Shown here piece by piece: positions 10,708 to 20,466 of a stretch of 64,000 nt of DNA. The stretch's first letter is position 1, and each line of letters begins with the position of its first letter. The position numbers were made by a program, and so were the translations under genes. The stretch comes from Halopseudomonas formosensis (GTDB taxonomy: Bacteria; Pseudomonadota; Gammaproteobacteria; Pseudomonadales; Pseudomonadaceae), in NCBI RefSeq assembly GCF_900115905.1, contig NZ_FOYD01000005.1, positions 62,001-126,000 of the forward strand, written 5' to 3'. Below the pieces are notes generated by a model that saw only the letters and a program-made list of their open reading frames with translations, was not told the origin of the DNA and searched no databases.

Positions 10708-12396
10708 ATGTCAGAACAGGCTTACCTGCAACGGCTGGCCAAACTGCAACAGGCCGTCTGGCCTCAGGGCCACGCCCGTGAGCCGCAGTATCCGCTGGGC
10801 CAGCGCCCGCTTACTCATTATCTGAAGCATTGGGCGCAGAGCACCCCGGACAAACCTGCCGTGCGCTTCTACGGCCACGACCTCAGCTATGCCGAACTCG
10901 ATGAGCTGAGCGACCGCTTCGCCAGCCTGTTGCTGGACAACGGCGTGCAACCCGGCGACCGCGTTGCCGTCTACCTGCCCAACTGCCCGCAGCTGCATAT
11001 CGTTTTCTATGGCATCCTCAAGGCCGGTGCCGTGCATTGCCCGGTCAGCCCCATGGCCATGCCGATGGAACTGGCCTATCAGGTCAAGGACTGCGGCGCA
11101 CAGGTGATTGTCAGCTTCGATCAGCTGCTTCCGGTGGTGCGCCAGGTGGCCGATGACTGTCAGTTGCGCCTGATCATCAGCACCAGCCTGTCGGAGCTGT
11201 GCCCGGCCGAGCCGCCCTTCCCGGTGCCAGATCTGCTGCTGGCACCCAAGCTGCCGGTAACCGACAGCCTCGACCTGATGCCCGCGCTGGCCACCACCGC
11301 GCCCCGCGAGCTGCCCGAACCGGCCCTGGACGATATCGCCGCCCTCAATTACACCGGCGGCACCACCGGCCTGCCCAAGGGCTGCATCCACACCCATGGC
11401 GACATGCTCTACACCTGCGCCAGCTTCCTGCCCGCCGCGCTGGGGCTGGACAGCGACAGGGTCAGCCTGAACTTCATGCCCGAATTCTGGATTGCCGGGG
11501 AAAACGCCGGCCTGCTGTTCCCGGTGTTCGGCGGTACCACCCTGGTGCTGCTGGCCCGCTGGGATGCACTGGCCTTCATGGGCGCGGTCCAGCATTACCG
11601 GGTCAACCATACCGGCCTGCTGGTGGACAGCGCGGCGGAGATCCTCGATCACCCGCAATGCCGCGAGTTCGATTTCAGTTCGCTGCAGGTCACCAGCTGC
11701 GTGTCCTTCATCAAGAAGCTGACCCCGGAATACCGGCGGCGCTGGCGTGAATTGACCGGCTGCACCCTGTTCGAAACCAGCTTCGGCATGACCGAAACCC
11801 ATACCTGCGACACCTTCACCGCCGGGCTGCAGGAGGACGATTTCGACCTGAAGTCCGCGCCCACCTTCGTCGGCCTGCCGGTACCCGGCACCGAGTTCAA
11901 GGTCTGCGACTTCGAGACCGGCGAGCTGCTGCCGCTGGGCAGCGAGGGCGAGCTGTGCGTACGTTCCCCATCCCTGCTCAAGGGCTACTGGAACCGCCCC
12001 GAGGCCAGTGCCGAGGCGCTGCGCGATGGCTGGCTGCACACCGGCGACAGCGGCGTGATCACCGAACAGGGCTTTATCCGCTACCTCGGCCGGCGCAAGG
12101 AAATGCTCAAGGTCAACGGGATGAGTGTGTTCCCTGCGGAGCTCGAGGCCATGCTCGGCCAGCATCCCGACCTGCTGGCCTCGGCGGTGATCGGCCGCCC
12201 CGACGAGCGCCGGGGCGAGATGCCGCTGGCCTTCGTCATAGCCAAGCCCGGCAGCGGTCTGACCGCCGAAGCCCTGACCGACTGGTGCCGGGAGGTCATG
12301 GCCAGCTACAAGGTGCCGGAAATCCGCATTGTTGAAAGCCTGCCGATGACCGCCACCGGCAAGGTCAAGAAGAACGAACTCAAGGACTGGATCTGA
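10708..12396 (+). CDS. Acyl-CoA synthetase (AMP-forming)
   Basis: 562-residue ANL-superfamily enzyme that adenylates a carboxylic acid and transfers it to CoA. The P-loop motif YTGGTTGLPKG is at residues 215-225, the A5-type motif FETSFGMTETH follows, then GWLHTGDSG (near residue 445) and the C-terminal lysine motif TGKVKKNEL. Resemblance is to fatty-acyl or carnitine/crotonobetaine CoA ligases; the substrate cannot be read from sequence. A strong AACAGGAG site precedes the ATG. The stop overlaps the carboxylase ATG (TGATG), so the two enzymes are made together, which suggests that the ligase product feeds the carboxylase. Confidence 0.9.
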   Translation: MSEQAYLQRLAKLQQAVWPQGHAREPQYPLGQRPLTHYLKHWAQSTPDKPAVRFYGHDLSYAELDELSDRFASLLLDNGVQPGDRVAVYLPNCPQLHIVFYGILKAGAVHCPVSPMAMPMELAYQVKDCGAQVIVSFDQLLPVVRQVADDCQLRLIISTSLSELCPAEPPFPVPDLLLAPKLPVTDSLDLMPALATTAPRELPEPALDDIAALNYTGGTTGLPKGCIHTHGDMLYTCASFLPAALGLDSDRVSLNFMPEFWIAGENAGLLFPVFGGTTLVLLARWDALAFMGAVQHYRVNHTGLLVDSAAEILDHPQCREFDFSSLQVTSCVSFIKKLTPEYRRRWRELTGCTLFETSFGMTETHTCDTFTAGLQEDDFDLKSAPTFVGLPVPGTEFKVCDFETGELLPLGSEGELCVRSPSLLKGYWNRPEASAEALRDGWLHTGDSGVITEQGFIRYLGRRKEMLKVNGMSVFPAELEAMLGQHPDLLASAVIGRPDERRGEMPLAFVIAKPGSGLTAEALTDWCREVMASYKVPEIRIVESLPMTATGKVKKNELKDWI

Positions 12397-15300
12397 TGCC
12401 CTTCCAACGCCTGCTGATTGCCAACCGCGGCGAAATCGCCGTCCGAATCGCCCGCGCTGCCGCCGAGCTGGATATCCCCAGCGTCGCCATCTACTCCGAG
12501 GACGATGCCGCCTCGCTGCACCTGCGCAAGGCGGATCAGGCCGTGTCCCTGCGCGGACGCGGCGCCAGCGCCTATCTGGATATTGCCCAGATTGTCGCGC
12601 TGGCCCGGGAGCAGGGCTGCGATGCCATCCATCCCGGCTACGGCTTCCTCAGCGAGAGCGCCGAGCTGGCCCGCGCCTGCGCCGAGGCGGGCATCACCTT
12701 CATCGGCCCCGACGCCCGGGTACTGGAACTGTTCGGCGACAAGGCTCAAGCAAGACAACTGGCCCAGCGCGAGGGCGTGCCCGTGGTCCAGGGTACCGAG
12801 CAGGCCACCACGCTGGAGCAGGCGCATGCCTTCATCAAGGCACTGCCTGCGGGCACCCCGGTGCTGCTCAAGGCGCTGGCCGGAGGTGGTGGCAGGGGCA
12901 TGCGGCTGGTCACCGATCCCGCCCAGCTGCCGGACGCATTCGAGCGCTGCAGCTCCGAAGCCCGGGCCGCCTTCGGCAATGGCGAGCTCTATATCGAGCG
13001 GCTGATTCCCCGGGCCCGGCATATCGAGGTGCAGATCGCCGGTGACGGCCAGCAGGTCAGCCACCTGTGGGAGCGGGAATGCAGCCTGCAGCGCCGTCAT
13101 CAGAAGGTCATCGAAGTGGCGCCGGCACCGGGGCTGGATCCCGACCTGCGCCGGCGACTGCTGGACGCCGCCTGCACCCTCACCGCGGCGGTCGGTTATC
13201 GCGGCCTGTGCACCGTCGAGTTTCTGGTCGACGAGGACAGCGGCGACTTCGTATTCATGGAAGCCAACCCGCGGATCCAGGTCGAACACACGGTGACCGA
13301 AGCCGTCACCGGGCTCGATCTGGTCCAGCTGCAGATACGCCTGGCCGCCGGGAGCAGCCTGGCCCAGCTCGGCCTGGAACAGGCGCGCGTACCTGCGCCC
13401 CGCGGCTTCGCCGTGCAGCTGCGGATCAATCTGGAAGCCATGCAGGCGGACGGCAGCGCCCGCCCCACCGGCGGCACCCTGAGCGCCTACGAGCCGCCGG
13501 GCGGCCACGGCATTCGCGTCGATGGCTACGGCTACAGCGGCTACACCACCAACCCCGGCTTCGACTCGCTGCTGGCCAAGCTGATCGTGCATGCCGATGC
13601 GGACTACCCCGCCACCCTGCGCCGGGCCTATCGCGCCCTGTGCGAGTTCCGGCTGGAGGGCGTGCCCAGCAACCTGCCCTTCCTCCAGAGCCTGCTGCAG
13701 CACCCGGAGGTGCAGGCCAACCGGGTCACCACCGGTTTTATCGACAGCCACGCCGCCGCACTGCTGGCCGCGGCCGGCCAGCCGCACCCGACCCTGTTCG
13801 CCACCGGCGGCGCCGCAGCCACCGCCCTGCAAACGGACCGGGCAGCCGCCCCGGAGGGCTGCCGCGCCCTGTCCGCGCCGGTACAGGGGGTACTGGTCAG
13901 CCTTCAGGTGCAACCCGGCGACAGCGTCGCCGCCGGCCAGCAGATCGCCGTGATGGAGGCGATGAAGATGGAATTCGAGGTCAGGGCCGATTGCGCAGGC
14001 GTCATCCGCGCCCTGCAGGCCAGCCCGGGGGACAACCTGTTTGAAGGCGCGCCCCTGGCATTCATCGAGCCCAGCGCGACAGGCGAGGAGCAGGTCACCA
14101 CCGAGGAGCAGATCGACCTGGCGCATATCCGCGCCGACCTGCAGGAAGTGCTGGACCGCCAGGCCCAGCTCACCGACGCCCAGCGCCCCGAGGCCGTGGC
14201 CCGCCGCCGCAAGACCGGCCAGCGTACAGCCCGCGAGAACATCGCCGACCTGCTGGATGAGGGCAGCTTCATGGAGTACGGCGCCTTTGCCCTGGCCGCC
14301 CAGCGCACCCGCCGCAGCCATGAGGAGCTGCTGAAGATGAGCCCGGCCGACGGCCTGATCGCCGGCATCGGCACGGTCAACGCCGACAAGTTCGGCGCCG
14401 AAACCGCCCGTTGCATGGCCATGGCCTATGACTACACGGTATTCGCCGGTACCCAGGGGGTGATGAACCACAAGAAAACCGACCGCATGCTGGAGCTGGC
14501 CGAGCAGTGGCGCCTGCCGCTGGTGTTTTTCACCGAAGGCGGCGGTGGCCGTCCCGGGGATGTGGACAAGGTCGGCGTCGCCGGGCTGGACTGCACCACC
14601 TTCATGCGCATGGCCCGGCTCAGTGGCAAGGTGCCGCTGGTGGGCGTGGTATCGGGTCGCTGCTTTGCCGGCAACGCCGCCCTGCTCGGCTGCTGCGATG
14701 TCATCATCGCCACCCGCAATGCCACCATTGGCATGGCCGGCCCGGCCATGATCGAAGGCGGCGGACTGGGCAGCTATACCCCCGAGGAGGTTGGTCCGAC
14801 CAGCATGCAGGCACCCAACGGCGTGATTGATGTGCTGGTAGAGGACGAAGCCGAAGCCACCCGGGTGGCCAAACAGTACCTGTCCTACTTCCAGGGCGAT
14901 CTGCCCGGCGGCGAGTGCGTCGATCAGCGCCTGCTGCGCCACCTGATTCCGGAGAACCGCCTGCGCGTCTACGACATCCGCCAGGTCATCGAAGCGCTGG
15001 CCGATACCGGCTCGGTGCTGGAACTGCGCCGACAGTTTGCCCCCGGCATGATCACCGCGCTGATCCGCATCAATGGCAAGGCCTTCGGCCTGATTGCCAA
15101 CAACCCCATGCATCTGGGCGGCGCCATCGATGCCGCCGGCGGCGACAAGGCCGCCCGTTTCATGCAGCTGTGTCAGGCCCATGGCCTGCCCATGGTCTCA
15201 CTGTGCGACACCCCCGGCTTCATGGTCGGCCCGGACTCGGAGCGCCAGGCCACGGTGCGTCATGTCTCGCGCATGTTCGTCACCGCCGCCAGCCTGAGCA

Positions 15301-15680
15301 TTCCCTTCTTCACCGTGGTGCTGCGCAAGGGCTACGGCCTGGGCGCCCAGGCCATGGCCGCCGGCAGCTTCCATGCCCCCATGTTCACCATCGGCTGGCC
15401 GAGCAGCGAGTTCGGTGCCATGGGGCTGGAGGGCGCGGTGCGGCTGGGCTTTGCCAAGGAGCTGGCAGCGCTGGAAGACCCGGCTGAACAGCAGGCGCTG
15501 TTCGACAGGCTGGTGGGCGAGCTCTATGCCCGGGGCAAGGGCCTGAGCATGGCCAGCTTCCTCGAGATAGACGCGGTCATCGACCCGCTGGAAACCCGCG
15601 ACTGGCTGCTGCGCGGACTCAGCTCCGCGCCACCGGAGTCGTTGCAGGCAGGGACCAGACCGTTTGTGGATACCTGGTAG
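12396..15680 (+). CDS. Single-chain biotin-dependent acyl-CoA carboxylase
   Basis: 1094 residues carrying all parts of an acyl-CoA carboxylase in one chain. Biotin carboxylase occupies about 1-450 (ATP-grasp loop KALAGGGGRGM, carboxylation motif ERECSLQRRHQKVIE, MEANPRIQVEHTVTE). A biotinyl domain with MEAMKM follows (biotin Lys524), then both halves of the carboxyltransferase (about 580-1080, GGGGRPG and GFMVGPDSE regions). This is the layout of the long-chain acyl-CoA carboxylase (LCC) holoenzymes; acetyl-, propionyl- and longer acyl-CoAs are all possible substrates. It is distinct from housekeeping AccABCD. The ATG overlaps the synthetase stop by one base. Confidence 0.9.
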   Translation: MPFQRLLIANRGEIAVRIARAAAELDIPSVAIYSEDDAASLHLRKADQAVSLRGRGASAYLDIAQIVALAREQGCDAIHPGYGFLSESAELARACAEAGITFIGPDARVLELFGDKAQARQLAQREGVPVVQGTEQATTLEQAHAFIKALPAGTPVLLKALAGGGGRGMRLVTDPAQLPDAFERCSSEARAAFGNGELYIERLIPRARHIEVQIAGDGQQVSHLWERECSLQRRHQKVIEVAPAPGLDPDLRRRLLDAACTLTAAVGYRGLCTVEFLVDEDSGDFVFMEANPRIQVEHTVTEAVTGLDLVQLQIRLAAGSSLAQLGLEQARVPAPRGFAVQLRINLEAMQADGSARPTGGTLSAYEPPGGHGIRVDGYGYSGYTTNPGFDSLLAKLIVHADADYPATLRRAYRALCEFRLEGVPSNLPFLQSLLQHPEVQANRVTTGFIDSHAAALLAAAGQPHPTLFATGGAAATALQTDRAAAPEGCRALSAPVQGVLVSLQVQPGDSVAAGQQIAVMEAMKMEFEVRADCAGVIRALQASPGDNLFEGAPLAFIEPSATGEEQVTTEEQIDLAHIRADLQEVLDRQAQLTDAQRPEAVARRRKTGQRTARENIADLLDEGSFMEYGAFALAAQRTRRSHEELLKMSPADGLIAGIGTVNADKFGAETARCMAMAYDYTVFAGTQGVMNHKKTDRMLELAEQWRLPLVFFTEGGGGRPGDVDKVGVAGLDCTTFMRMARLSGKVPLVGVVSGRCFAGNAALLGCCDVIIATRNATIGMAGPAMIEGGGLGSYTPEEVGPTSMQAPNGVIDVLVEDEAEATRVAKQYLSYFQGDLPGGECVDQRLLRHLIPENRLRVYDIRQVIEALADTGSVLELRRQFAPGMITALIRINGKAFGLIANNPMHLGGAIDAAGGDKAARFMQLCQAHGLPMVSLCDTPGFMVGPDSERQATVRHVSRMFVTAASLSIPFFTVVLRKGYGLGAQAMAAGSFHAPMFTIGWPSSEFGAMGLEGAVRLGFAKELAALEDPAEQQALFDRLVGELYARGKGLSMASFLEIDAVIDPLETRDWLLRGLSSAPPESLQAGTRPFVDTW

Positions 15681-15717
15681 TCACTGCTTCTGCCCCCTGG
15701 GGCGTGCTGCGCACGCC

Positions 15718-15856
15718 GTTCGCCCCGAGGGCGGGGCTCCTACCCGGATACAGCGACCATCCTCGTAACCGGAAACCCGGGGAAAGGGGTAGGCCGCGCA
15801 CAGCGGATCACCTGTGTAGCCAGGGAACCTGTAGGAGCCCCGCCCCCGGGGCGAAC
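15718..15856. repeat. Inverted pair of REP-like elements
   Basis: Two 26-base copies, at 15718-15743 (minus) and 15831-15856 (plus), differ at one base and face each other across 87 bases. Each starts GTAGGAGCCCCGCCC and continues into a second small hairpin (GGCGTG/CACGCC at the left, GGCGGC/GCCGCC at the right). This is the form of Pseudomonas REP doublets (REPINs). It separates the carboxylase gene from the convergent cydC and may act as a terminator or nuclease barrier. Confidence 0.75.
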
Positions 15857-15885
15857 GGCGGCTGAAAGCCGCCCATAACCCTGAC

Positions 15886-17508
15886 CTACCGCCCTACCCT
15901 CACCACCTGCAGATCCGGCGCGCTGACCGGCTGGTGACTGGCGATGATCAGCAGACCATCGCGCTGACGGCGCAGCAGCGCCTGCATGACCTGCTCGCGG
16001 GTGGTGGCGTCGAGGCCGGCGAAGGGTTCGTCCAGCAGCAGTATCGGCCGTTCGGCGAGCAGCAGGCGGGCCAGGGCAATGCGCCTGGCCTGGCCGCCGG
16101 AGACGGCGCTGCCCTGCTCGCCCAGCGGGGTGTCCAGGCCGCGCTCCCGGGCCCAGTCCGCCAGCGCCACATCCTCCAGCACCTGCCACAGCTGGGCGTC
16201 ACTGGCCTGCGGGTTACCGAGGCGCAGGTTGGCCGCCAGACTGAGGTCGAACAGATCCACCTGCTGCGGCAGATAACCGAGCACCCGCCGCAGATCCCAC
16301 TTCCTCAGGGGCCGACCATTGAGCAGACAGCTCCCCTGCCCCAGCGGCAGCTCGGTCGCCAGCATATCCAGCAGCGTCGACTTGCCCGAACCCGATGCGC
16401 CGGCAATCCAGACGACATCGCCTCCCCGCATCTCGAAGCTGATCTGCTGCGGTCCGTTCAGGGCGCCGGGCCGGCGAGCACTGACACCCTGCAACTGCAG
16501 GTACCAGGGTGCCCCGGGCTGCTCGGCAGGCACGGGTTTGGGCTGCTCGGTCGCCTCCAGCGTGGTGTTGATCCTGTCCCTGGCCGCTCGACTCATGCCC
16601 AGCGCCACAGCGGAGCCTGCCAGCGGCAGCAGCGTTTCGGCCAGACCGAACACGGCCAGCAGGCTCGCCAGCAACCAGGCCAGCTCCAGTTGCTGCTGCT
16701 CGGCCAGTGCCATCCCCAGCATCAGCAGCAGCAGAATACCCAACCCCAGCAGCCACTGCTGGGCCAGCGCCAGCACGGAGCTGAGTCGCCGTTGCTGCCA
16801 CTGCAGGTCGAGGCACCGGGCGCTCCCCTGCTCCAGCGCGAGGCGCCGCTGCTCCCAACGCTGCCAGATCAGCAGGTCATTGAGCAGCCGCAGGCTGTCC
16901 AGCAGGTACTCCCGGTGCTGCTGCTCGGCCATGACCATCGACTCGGCCAAACGGCTGCCACGCCGATAACCGAACCAGGGCAACAGCCAGGCCGCCAGCA
17001 GGGGAATCCCCGCCAGCAACAGCAGGGTATCGAGCAACCCCAGCATAACCAGCACCCCGACCAGCAACAGACTCGCCCACAGCCAGGGCAGCAGGATGCG
17101 TAACGGGAACTGGTCCAGCAGATCGATATCCACCACCAGCCGCTGCAGCAGCTGGGCGGAACGCCAGCGACGCGGGTCCATGGGCAGGCGGGCGATATGG
17201 GAAAACAGCCCGACCCGCAGGTCCCGCAGTAATCCCAGTACCGCGTTATGCGAGGCCAGCCGCTCGGCATAACGCCCGGCCGTGCGGGTAATGGCGAAGA
17301 AGCGGATGATGGCTGCCGGACGGAACACATCAAAGCCGTAGCCCGCCGCTCCGCTGACCAGGCCGGCCAGTGCCGCGGCGGTAATAAACCAGCCCGAAGC
17401 AGCCAGCAGCCCGGTCACGGACAACACGGTCAGGGTTCCCAGCAGGCCGGCCAGCGCCCAGGCTCCCGGTCGGGAGCAGGTCAGCTCGCGCAGACGAACC
17501 CGTTTCAT
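15886..17508 (-). CDS. cydC: Heterodimeric ABC transporter subunit CydC (copy 1)
   Basis: 540 residues: six-helix transmembrane domain followed by an ABC ATPase domain (Walker A GASGSGKST, signature AVSGGQARRIALAR, Walker B ILLLDEP). CydDC exports glutathione and cysteine and loads heme, and is needed for assembly of cytochrome bd. The start overlaps the cydD stop by four bases. The last ~110 codons are nearly identical in DNA to those of the second cydC at 22164, whereas the membrane domains differ clearly. Confidence 0.93.
   Translation of the reverse strand: MKRVRLRELTCSRPGAWALAGLLGTLTVLSVTGLLAASGWFITAAALAGLVSGAAGYGFDVFRPAAIIRFFAITRTAGRYAERLASHNAVLGLLRDLRVGLFSHIARLPMDPRRWRSAQLLQRLVVDIDLLDQFPLRILLPWLWASLLLVGVLVMLGLLDTLLLLAGIPLLAAWLLPWFGYRRGSRLAESMVMAEQQHREYLLDSLRLLNDLLIWQRWEQRRLALEQGSARCLDLQWQQRRLSSVLALAQQWLLGLGILLLLMLGMALAEQQQLELAWLLASLLAVFGLAETLLPLAGSAVALGMSRAARDRINTTLEATEQPKPVPAEQPGAPWYLQLQGVSARRPGALNGPQQISFEMRGGDVVWIAGASGSGKSTLLDMLATELPLGQGSCLLNGRPLRKWDLRRVLGYLPQQVDLFDLSLAANLRLGNPQASDAQLWQVLEDVALADWARERGLDTPLGEQGSAVSGGQARRIALARLLLAERPILLLDEPFAGLDATTREQVMQALLRRQRDGLLIIASHQPVSAPDLQVVRVGR
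15893..16230. repeat. Near-identical tract shared with 22171-22508
   Basis: By manual alignment this 338-base segment of cydC copy 1 matches the second cydC in direct orientation with about ten mismatches, including an uninterrupted identical run of roughly 140 bases. It covers the ATPase domain from just after the Q-loop region to the C-terminus. Confidence 0.85.
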
Positions 17509-19208
17509 GCCGCAGCCTCCACCGGCCGGGCCACCTCTAGCACTTGCGTCAGCCAGTCCAGGCCTGTGCGTTCATGACTGACCAGCAGCAGGGTGCGCCC
17601 CTGGCTGAGCCGGTCGATCAGCACGCCTATCTGCTCGGCGGTATCCGGGTCCAGATGGGCCAGTGGCTCATCCAGCAACCACAGCGGCGTGTCGCGCAGC
17701 AGCAGGCGCGCCAGCGCCAGGCGGCTCTGCTGCCCGCCGGACAGGCCCAGCCCGCGTTCGCCCAGCGGGGTCTCCAGGCCCAGCGGCAGACGCCGCAACA
17801 ACGGAGCCAGGCCGACCTCCCCCAGCACGCCCCACAACTGCCGGTCCGTGGCCCCGGGCACGGCCAGCCGCAGGTTGTCCGCCACACTGGCAGCCAGCAG
17901 TTGTGGCTGCTGGGCTAGATAACCTACCCTGGCCTGCCAGGCCGAACGCTCCAGCTCGGCCAGCTCCCGACCGTTGACCTTCAGGCTTCCCTGATAGGGG
18001 ACAAAGCCCAGCAGCAGCTCCAGCAGGGTGGATTTGCCGCTGCCGCTGGGGCCCTGTATCAGCACCCGCTGGCCCGGCGCCAGATTCAGATCCAGGGGTG
18101 CCAGACGCAGCCGCCCCTGCCCGCCGGCCGCACTCACCTGCTGCAGCTCCAGCGCCGGGGCACCCTCGAGCAGCAGCGGGCGGCTGCCGGTATGGTGCCA
18201 GACCTCGCACTGCAACAGCGGCAATAGCTCCTTCATCGCCCCCTGGGCCTCGGCCCGGGCATGGTAGTCATTGCCCAGCTGGCGCAGCGGCGCGTAGAAC
18301 TCCGGCGCCAGCAGCAGGATGAACAAGGCACCCTGGTAGGGCACGGGAATCTCGCCCCTGGCCCAGGGCAGCAGGCCGAGCAACCCCAGCCCGAGATAAA
18401 CCGCCACCAGCGCGATCGCCAGGGCAGCGAAGAACTCCAGCACCGCTGTGGACAGGAAAGCCATGCGCAACACCTGCATGGTGCGTTGGCGGTACTCCTC
18501 AGCAGCCCCATCCACCGCCTGTTCAGCCAGCTCCAGCGCCTGCAGATGACGCAGGGTCGGCAAGCCCCGAAGCAGGTCGAGAAAACGCCCGCTCATGCGG
18601 CCCAGGGTATTGAGCTGGCGCTGGCTGGCGGTGGCGGCAGCACGCCCCAGCAACACCATGAACAGGGGCACCAGTGGCGCAGTCAGCAGCAGCAGGGCGG
18701 CGGCCAGCCAGCTGTGCCAAGCGGTTGCCACCAGCAACATCAGGGGTACCATCAGCACCAACCGGGTCTGTACCTGATAGCGGGCCAGATAGCCATCCAG
18801 CGCATCCACCTGCTCCAACGCCCGGCTGGCCAGCTGGCCATCGGCACCCAGCCGCCGACGGGACGGCCCCAGTTGCGCCAGACTGTCCAGCACGCGGCCT
18901 CGCAGTCCGGCACGGGCACGCTGGCTGGCCCGGTCAGAGCAGATTTCGCGCAGATATTGCAGTAACGGACGCAGCAGCAGGCAGAGCGCCAGCCCCAGCA
19001 GAATCCCGGCTATCGGGCGCGGCTGCAGCGGCTCCCCAGCCTGCCAGGCCCGCAGCGCATCACTGAACAGACCGGCCAGCCACCAGCTCTGCAGAATGAA
19101 CAGCCCTGCTGCAGCCAGCGCTGCCAGCAGGGCCATCCGTAACAGGGGGCGCTGGCCGGCCAGCAGCCCCCGCAGCTCCGTTGCTACTCTGGAGTCGATA
19201 TCAGCCAT
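17505..19208 (-). CDS. cydD: Heterodimeric ABC transporter subunit CydD (copy 1)
   Basis: 567 residues with an N-terminal transmembrane domain and a C-terminal ATPase domain (GPSGSGKST, signature GLSGGQQSRLALAR, Walker B LWLLDEP). Partner of CydC in the exporter required for cytochrome bd biogenesis. The ATG at 19208 lies inside the last codons of cydX, so the genes overlap by eight bases and are probably translationally coupled; the frame is open for 28 more codons upstream, but they overlap cydX and carry no homologous sequence. Confidence 0.93.
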   Translation of the reverse strand: MADIDSRVATELRGLLAGQRPLLRMALLAALAAAGLFILQSWWLAGLFSDALRAWQAGEPLQPRPIAGILLGLALCLLLRPLLQYLREICSDRASQRARAGLRGRVLDSLAQLGPSRRRLGADGQLASRALEQVDALDGYLARYQVQTRLVLMVPLMLLVATAWHSWLAAALLLLTAPLVPLFMVLLGRAAATASQRQLNTLGRMSGRFLDLLRGLPTLRHLQALELAEQAVDGAAEEYRQRTMQVLRMAFLSTAVLEFFAALAIALVAVYLGLGLLGLLPWARGEIPVPYQGALFILLLAPEFYAPLRQLGNDYHARAEAQGAMKELLPLLQCEVWHHTGSRPLLLEGAPALELQQVSAAGGQGRLRLAPLDLNLAPGQRVLIQGPSGSGKSTLLELLLGFVPYQGSLKVNGRELAELERSAWQARVGYLAQQPQLLAASVADNLRLAVPGATDRQLWGVLGEVGLAPLLRRLPLGLETPLGERGLGLSGGQQSRLALARLLLRDTPLWLLDEPLAHLDPDTAEQIGVLIDRLSQGRTLLLVSHERTGLDWLTQVLEVARPVEAAA

Positions 19209-19317
19209 CGATTGGCTCGTCTTCCCCCTCATAGCCATTGAGTTCCAGCCACATGGCGTTGATGATGCCGAAGGCGCAGGCCAGCAGCACACCGAGAATC
19301 CAGGTGAAGTACCACAT
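19201..19317 (-). CDS. cydX: Cytochrome bd small subunit CydX
   Basis: 38 residues: MWYFTWILGVLLACAFGIIN begins the single transmembrane helix and is followed by a short acidic tail. The MWYFxWILG start and the position directly after cydB are typical of CydX (YbgT family), which stabilises the heme b595/d site of the bd-I oxidase. AGGAGG lies seven bases before the ATG, 10 bases after the cydB stop. No counterpart is seen in the second bd operon. Confidence 0.93.
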   Translation of the reverse strand: MWYFTWILGVLLACAFGIINAMWLELNGYEGEDEPIDG

Positions 19318-19327
19318 GATCGCCTCC

Positions 19328-20464
19328 TCAGTACAGGTTATGGGTGTTCTCGCGGATATGCTGCTCTGTGAGCCGTCCGCGCATGACGAAATAGCCCCAG
19401 GCGGTGTAGCCAAGGACGATGGGCACGAAGATGCAGGCCACCACGAACATGATCATCAGCGTGGCTTCACTGGCCGTGGCATCCCACATGGTCAGGCTGT
19501 GGTTGGGTACCGAGGAGGATGGCATCAGGAAGGGGAACATGCTCACCCCGACCGTCACTATCACCATGGCCATACCCAGCGCCGAGCTGATGAAGGCCGT
19601 CGCATGCATCCGCGCCCGGCTGGCCAGTGCGCAGACGATGAAGGCCACGATACCGCTCAGGGGCATCAGCCAGAGCACCGGCCAGCTGCGATACTTGTCA
19701 AACCAGGCGCCGCTGACGATCTCGACCGTCTTGTCCATGGTGCGGTTGGCCGCATTGGTATCTATCCCGTCGATCACCCGATAGCCGTCGATACCCAGTG
19801 CCAGCCAGATACCCGCCAGCACGAAGAGAACCGCGCAGACCAGCGCCAGCCAGCCGGCCAGTCGCTCGCTGCGCTTGAGCAGCTCGCCGTCGGTCTTCAG
19901 TTGCAGGTAGGTCGCACCATGGTTGACGATCATCGCCAGACTGAGCAGCCCGGCCAGCAGGGCAAAGGGATTCAGCAATGCCCAGAAACTGCCGGTGTAA
20001 TCCAGCCGGTGCAACTCATCGAAGTGGAAGGGCACCCCCTGCAACAGGTTGCCGAAAGCCACCCCGAAGATCAGCGCCGGCACGGCCGACCCAGCCGTCA
20101 GCGCCCAGTCCCAGCGGCCGCGCCAGCGGTCACTGTCGATCTTGGCCCGGTACTCGAAACCCAGCGGCCGCAGAAACAGCGCGAACAACGCCAGCATCAT
20201 GGCGAAGTAAAAGCCGTTGAAGGCCGCCGCATAGACCACCGGCCAGGCCGCGAACAGGGCACCGGCAGCGGTGATCAGCCAGACCTGGTTACCGTCCCAG
20301 TGCGGCCCCACGGCATTGATCATCACACGCCGCTGCTCGTCATTACGGCCCAAGACCTTGAGCAGCGCCGCCACGCCCATATCGAAACCGTCGGTCACCA
20401 CGAAGCCGATCAGCAGCACGCCGATCAGTACCCACCAGATAAAACGCAGGGCTTCATAGTCCAT
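19328..20464 (-). CDS. cydB: Cytochrome bd ubiquinol oxidase subunit II (bd-I type)
   Basis: 378 residues, the same length class as E. coli CydB, with about eight to nine transmembrane helices and the conserved VVTDGFDMGVAALL and GPHWDGNQVWLI segments near the N-terminus. Structural partner of CydA in the inner membrane. Starts two bases after the cydA stop. Confidence 0.95.
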   Translation of the reverse strand: MDYEALRFIWWVLIGVLLIGFVVTDGFDMGVAALLKVLGRNDEQRRVMINAVGPHWDGNQVWLITAAGALFAAWPVVYAAAFNGFYFAMMLALFALFLRPLGFEYRAKIDSDRWRGRWDWALTAGSAVPALIFGVAFGNLLQGVPFHFDELHRLDYTGSFWALLNPFALLAGLLSLAMIVNHGATYLQLKTDGELLKRSERLAGWLALVCAVLFVLAGIWLALGIDGYRVIDGIDTNAANRTMDKTVEIVSGAWFDKYRSWPVLWLMPLSGIVAFIVCALASRARMHATAFISSALGMAMVIVTVGVSMFPFLMPSSSVPNHSLTMWDATASEATLMIMFVVACIFVPIVLGYTAWGYFVMRGRLTEQHIRENTHNLY

Positions 20465-20466
20465 GT

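Noticed and set aside
12306..15182. Very long open frame (958 codons) on minus opposite the carboxylase gene
   Set aside because: It is a high-GC antisense shadow: the plus strand encodes an intact, recognisable carboxylase over the whole stretch, and the antisense translation has no family character.
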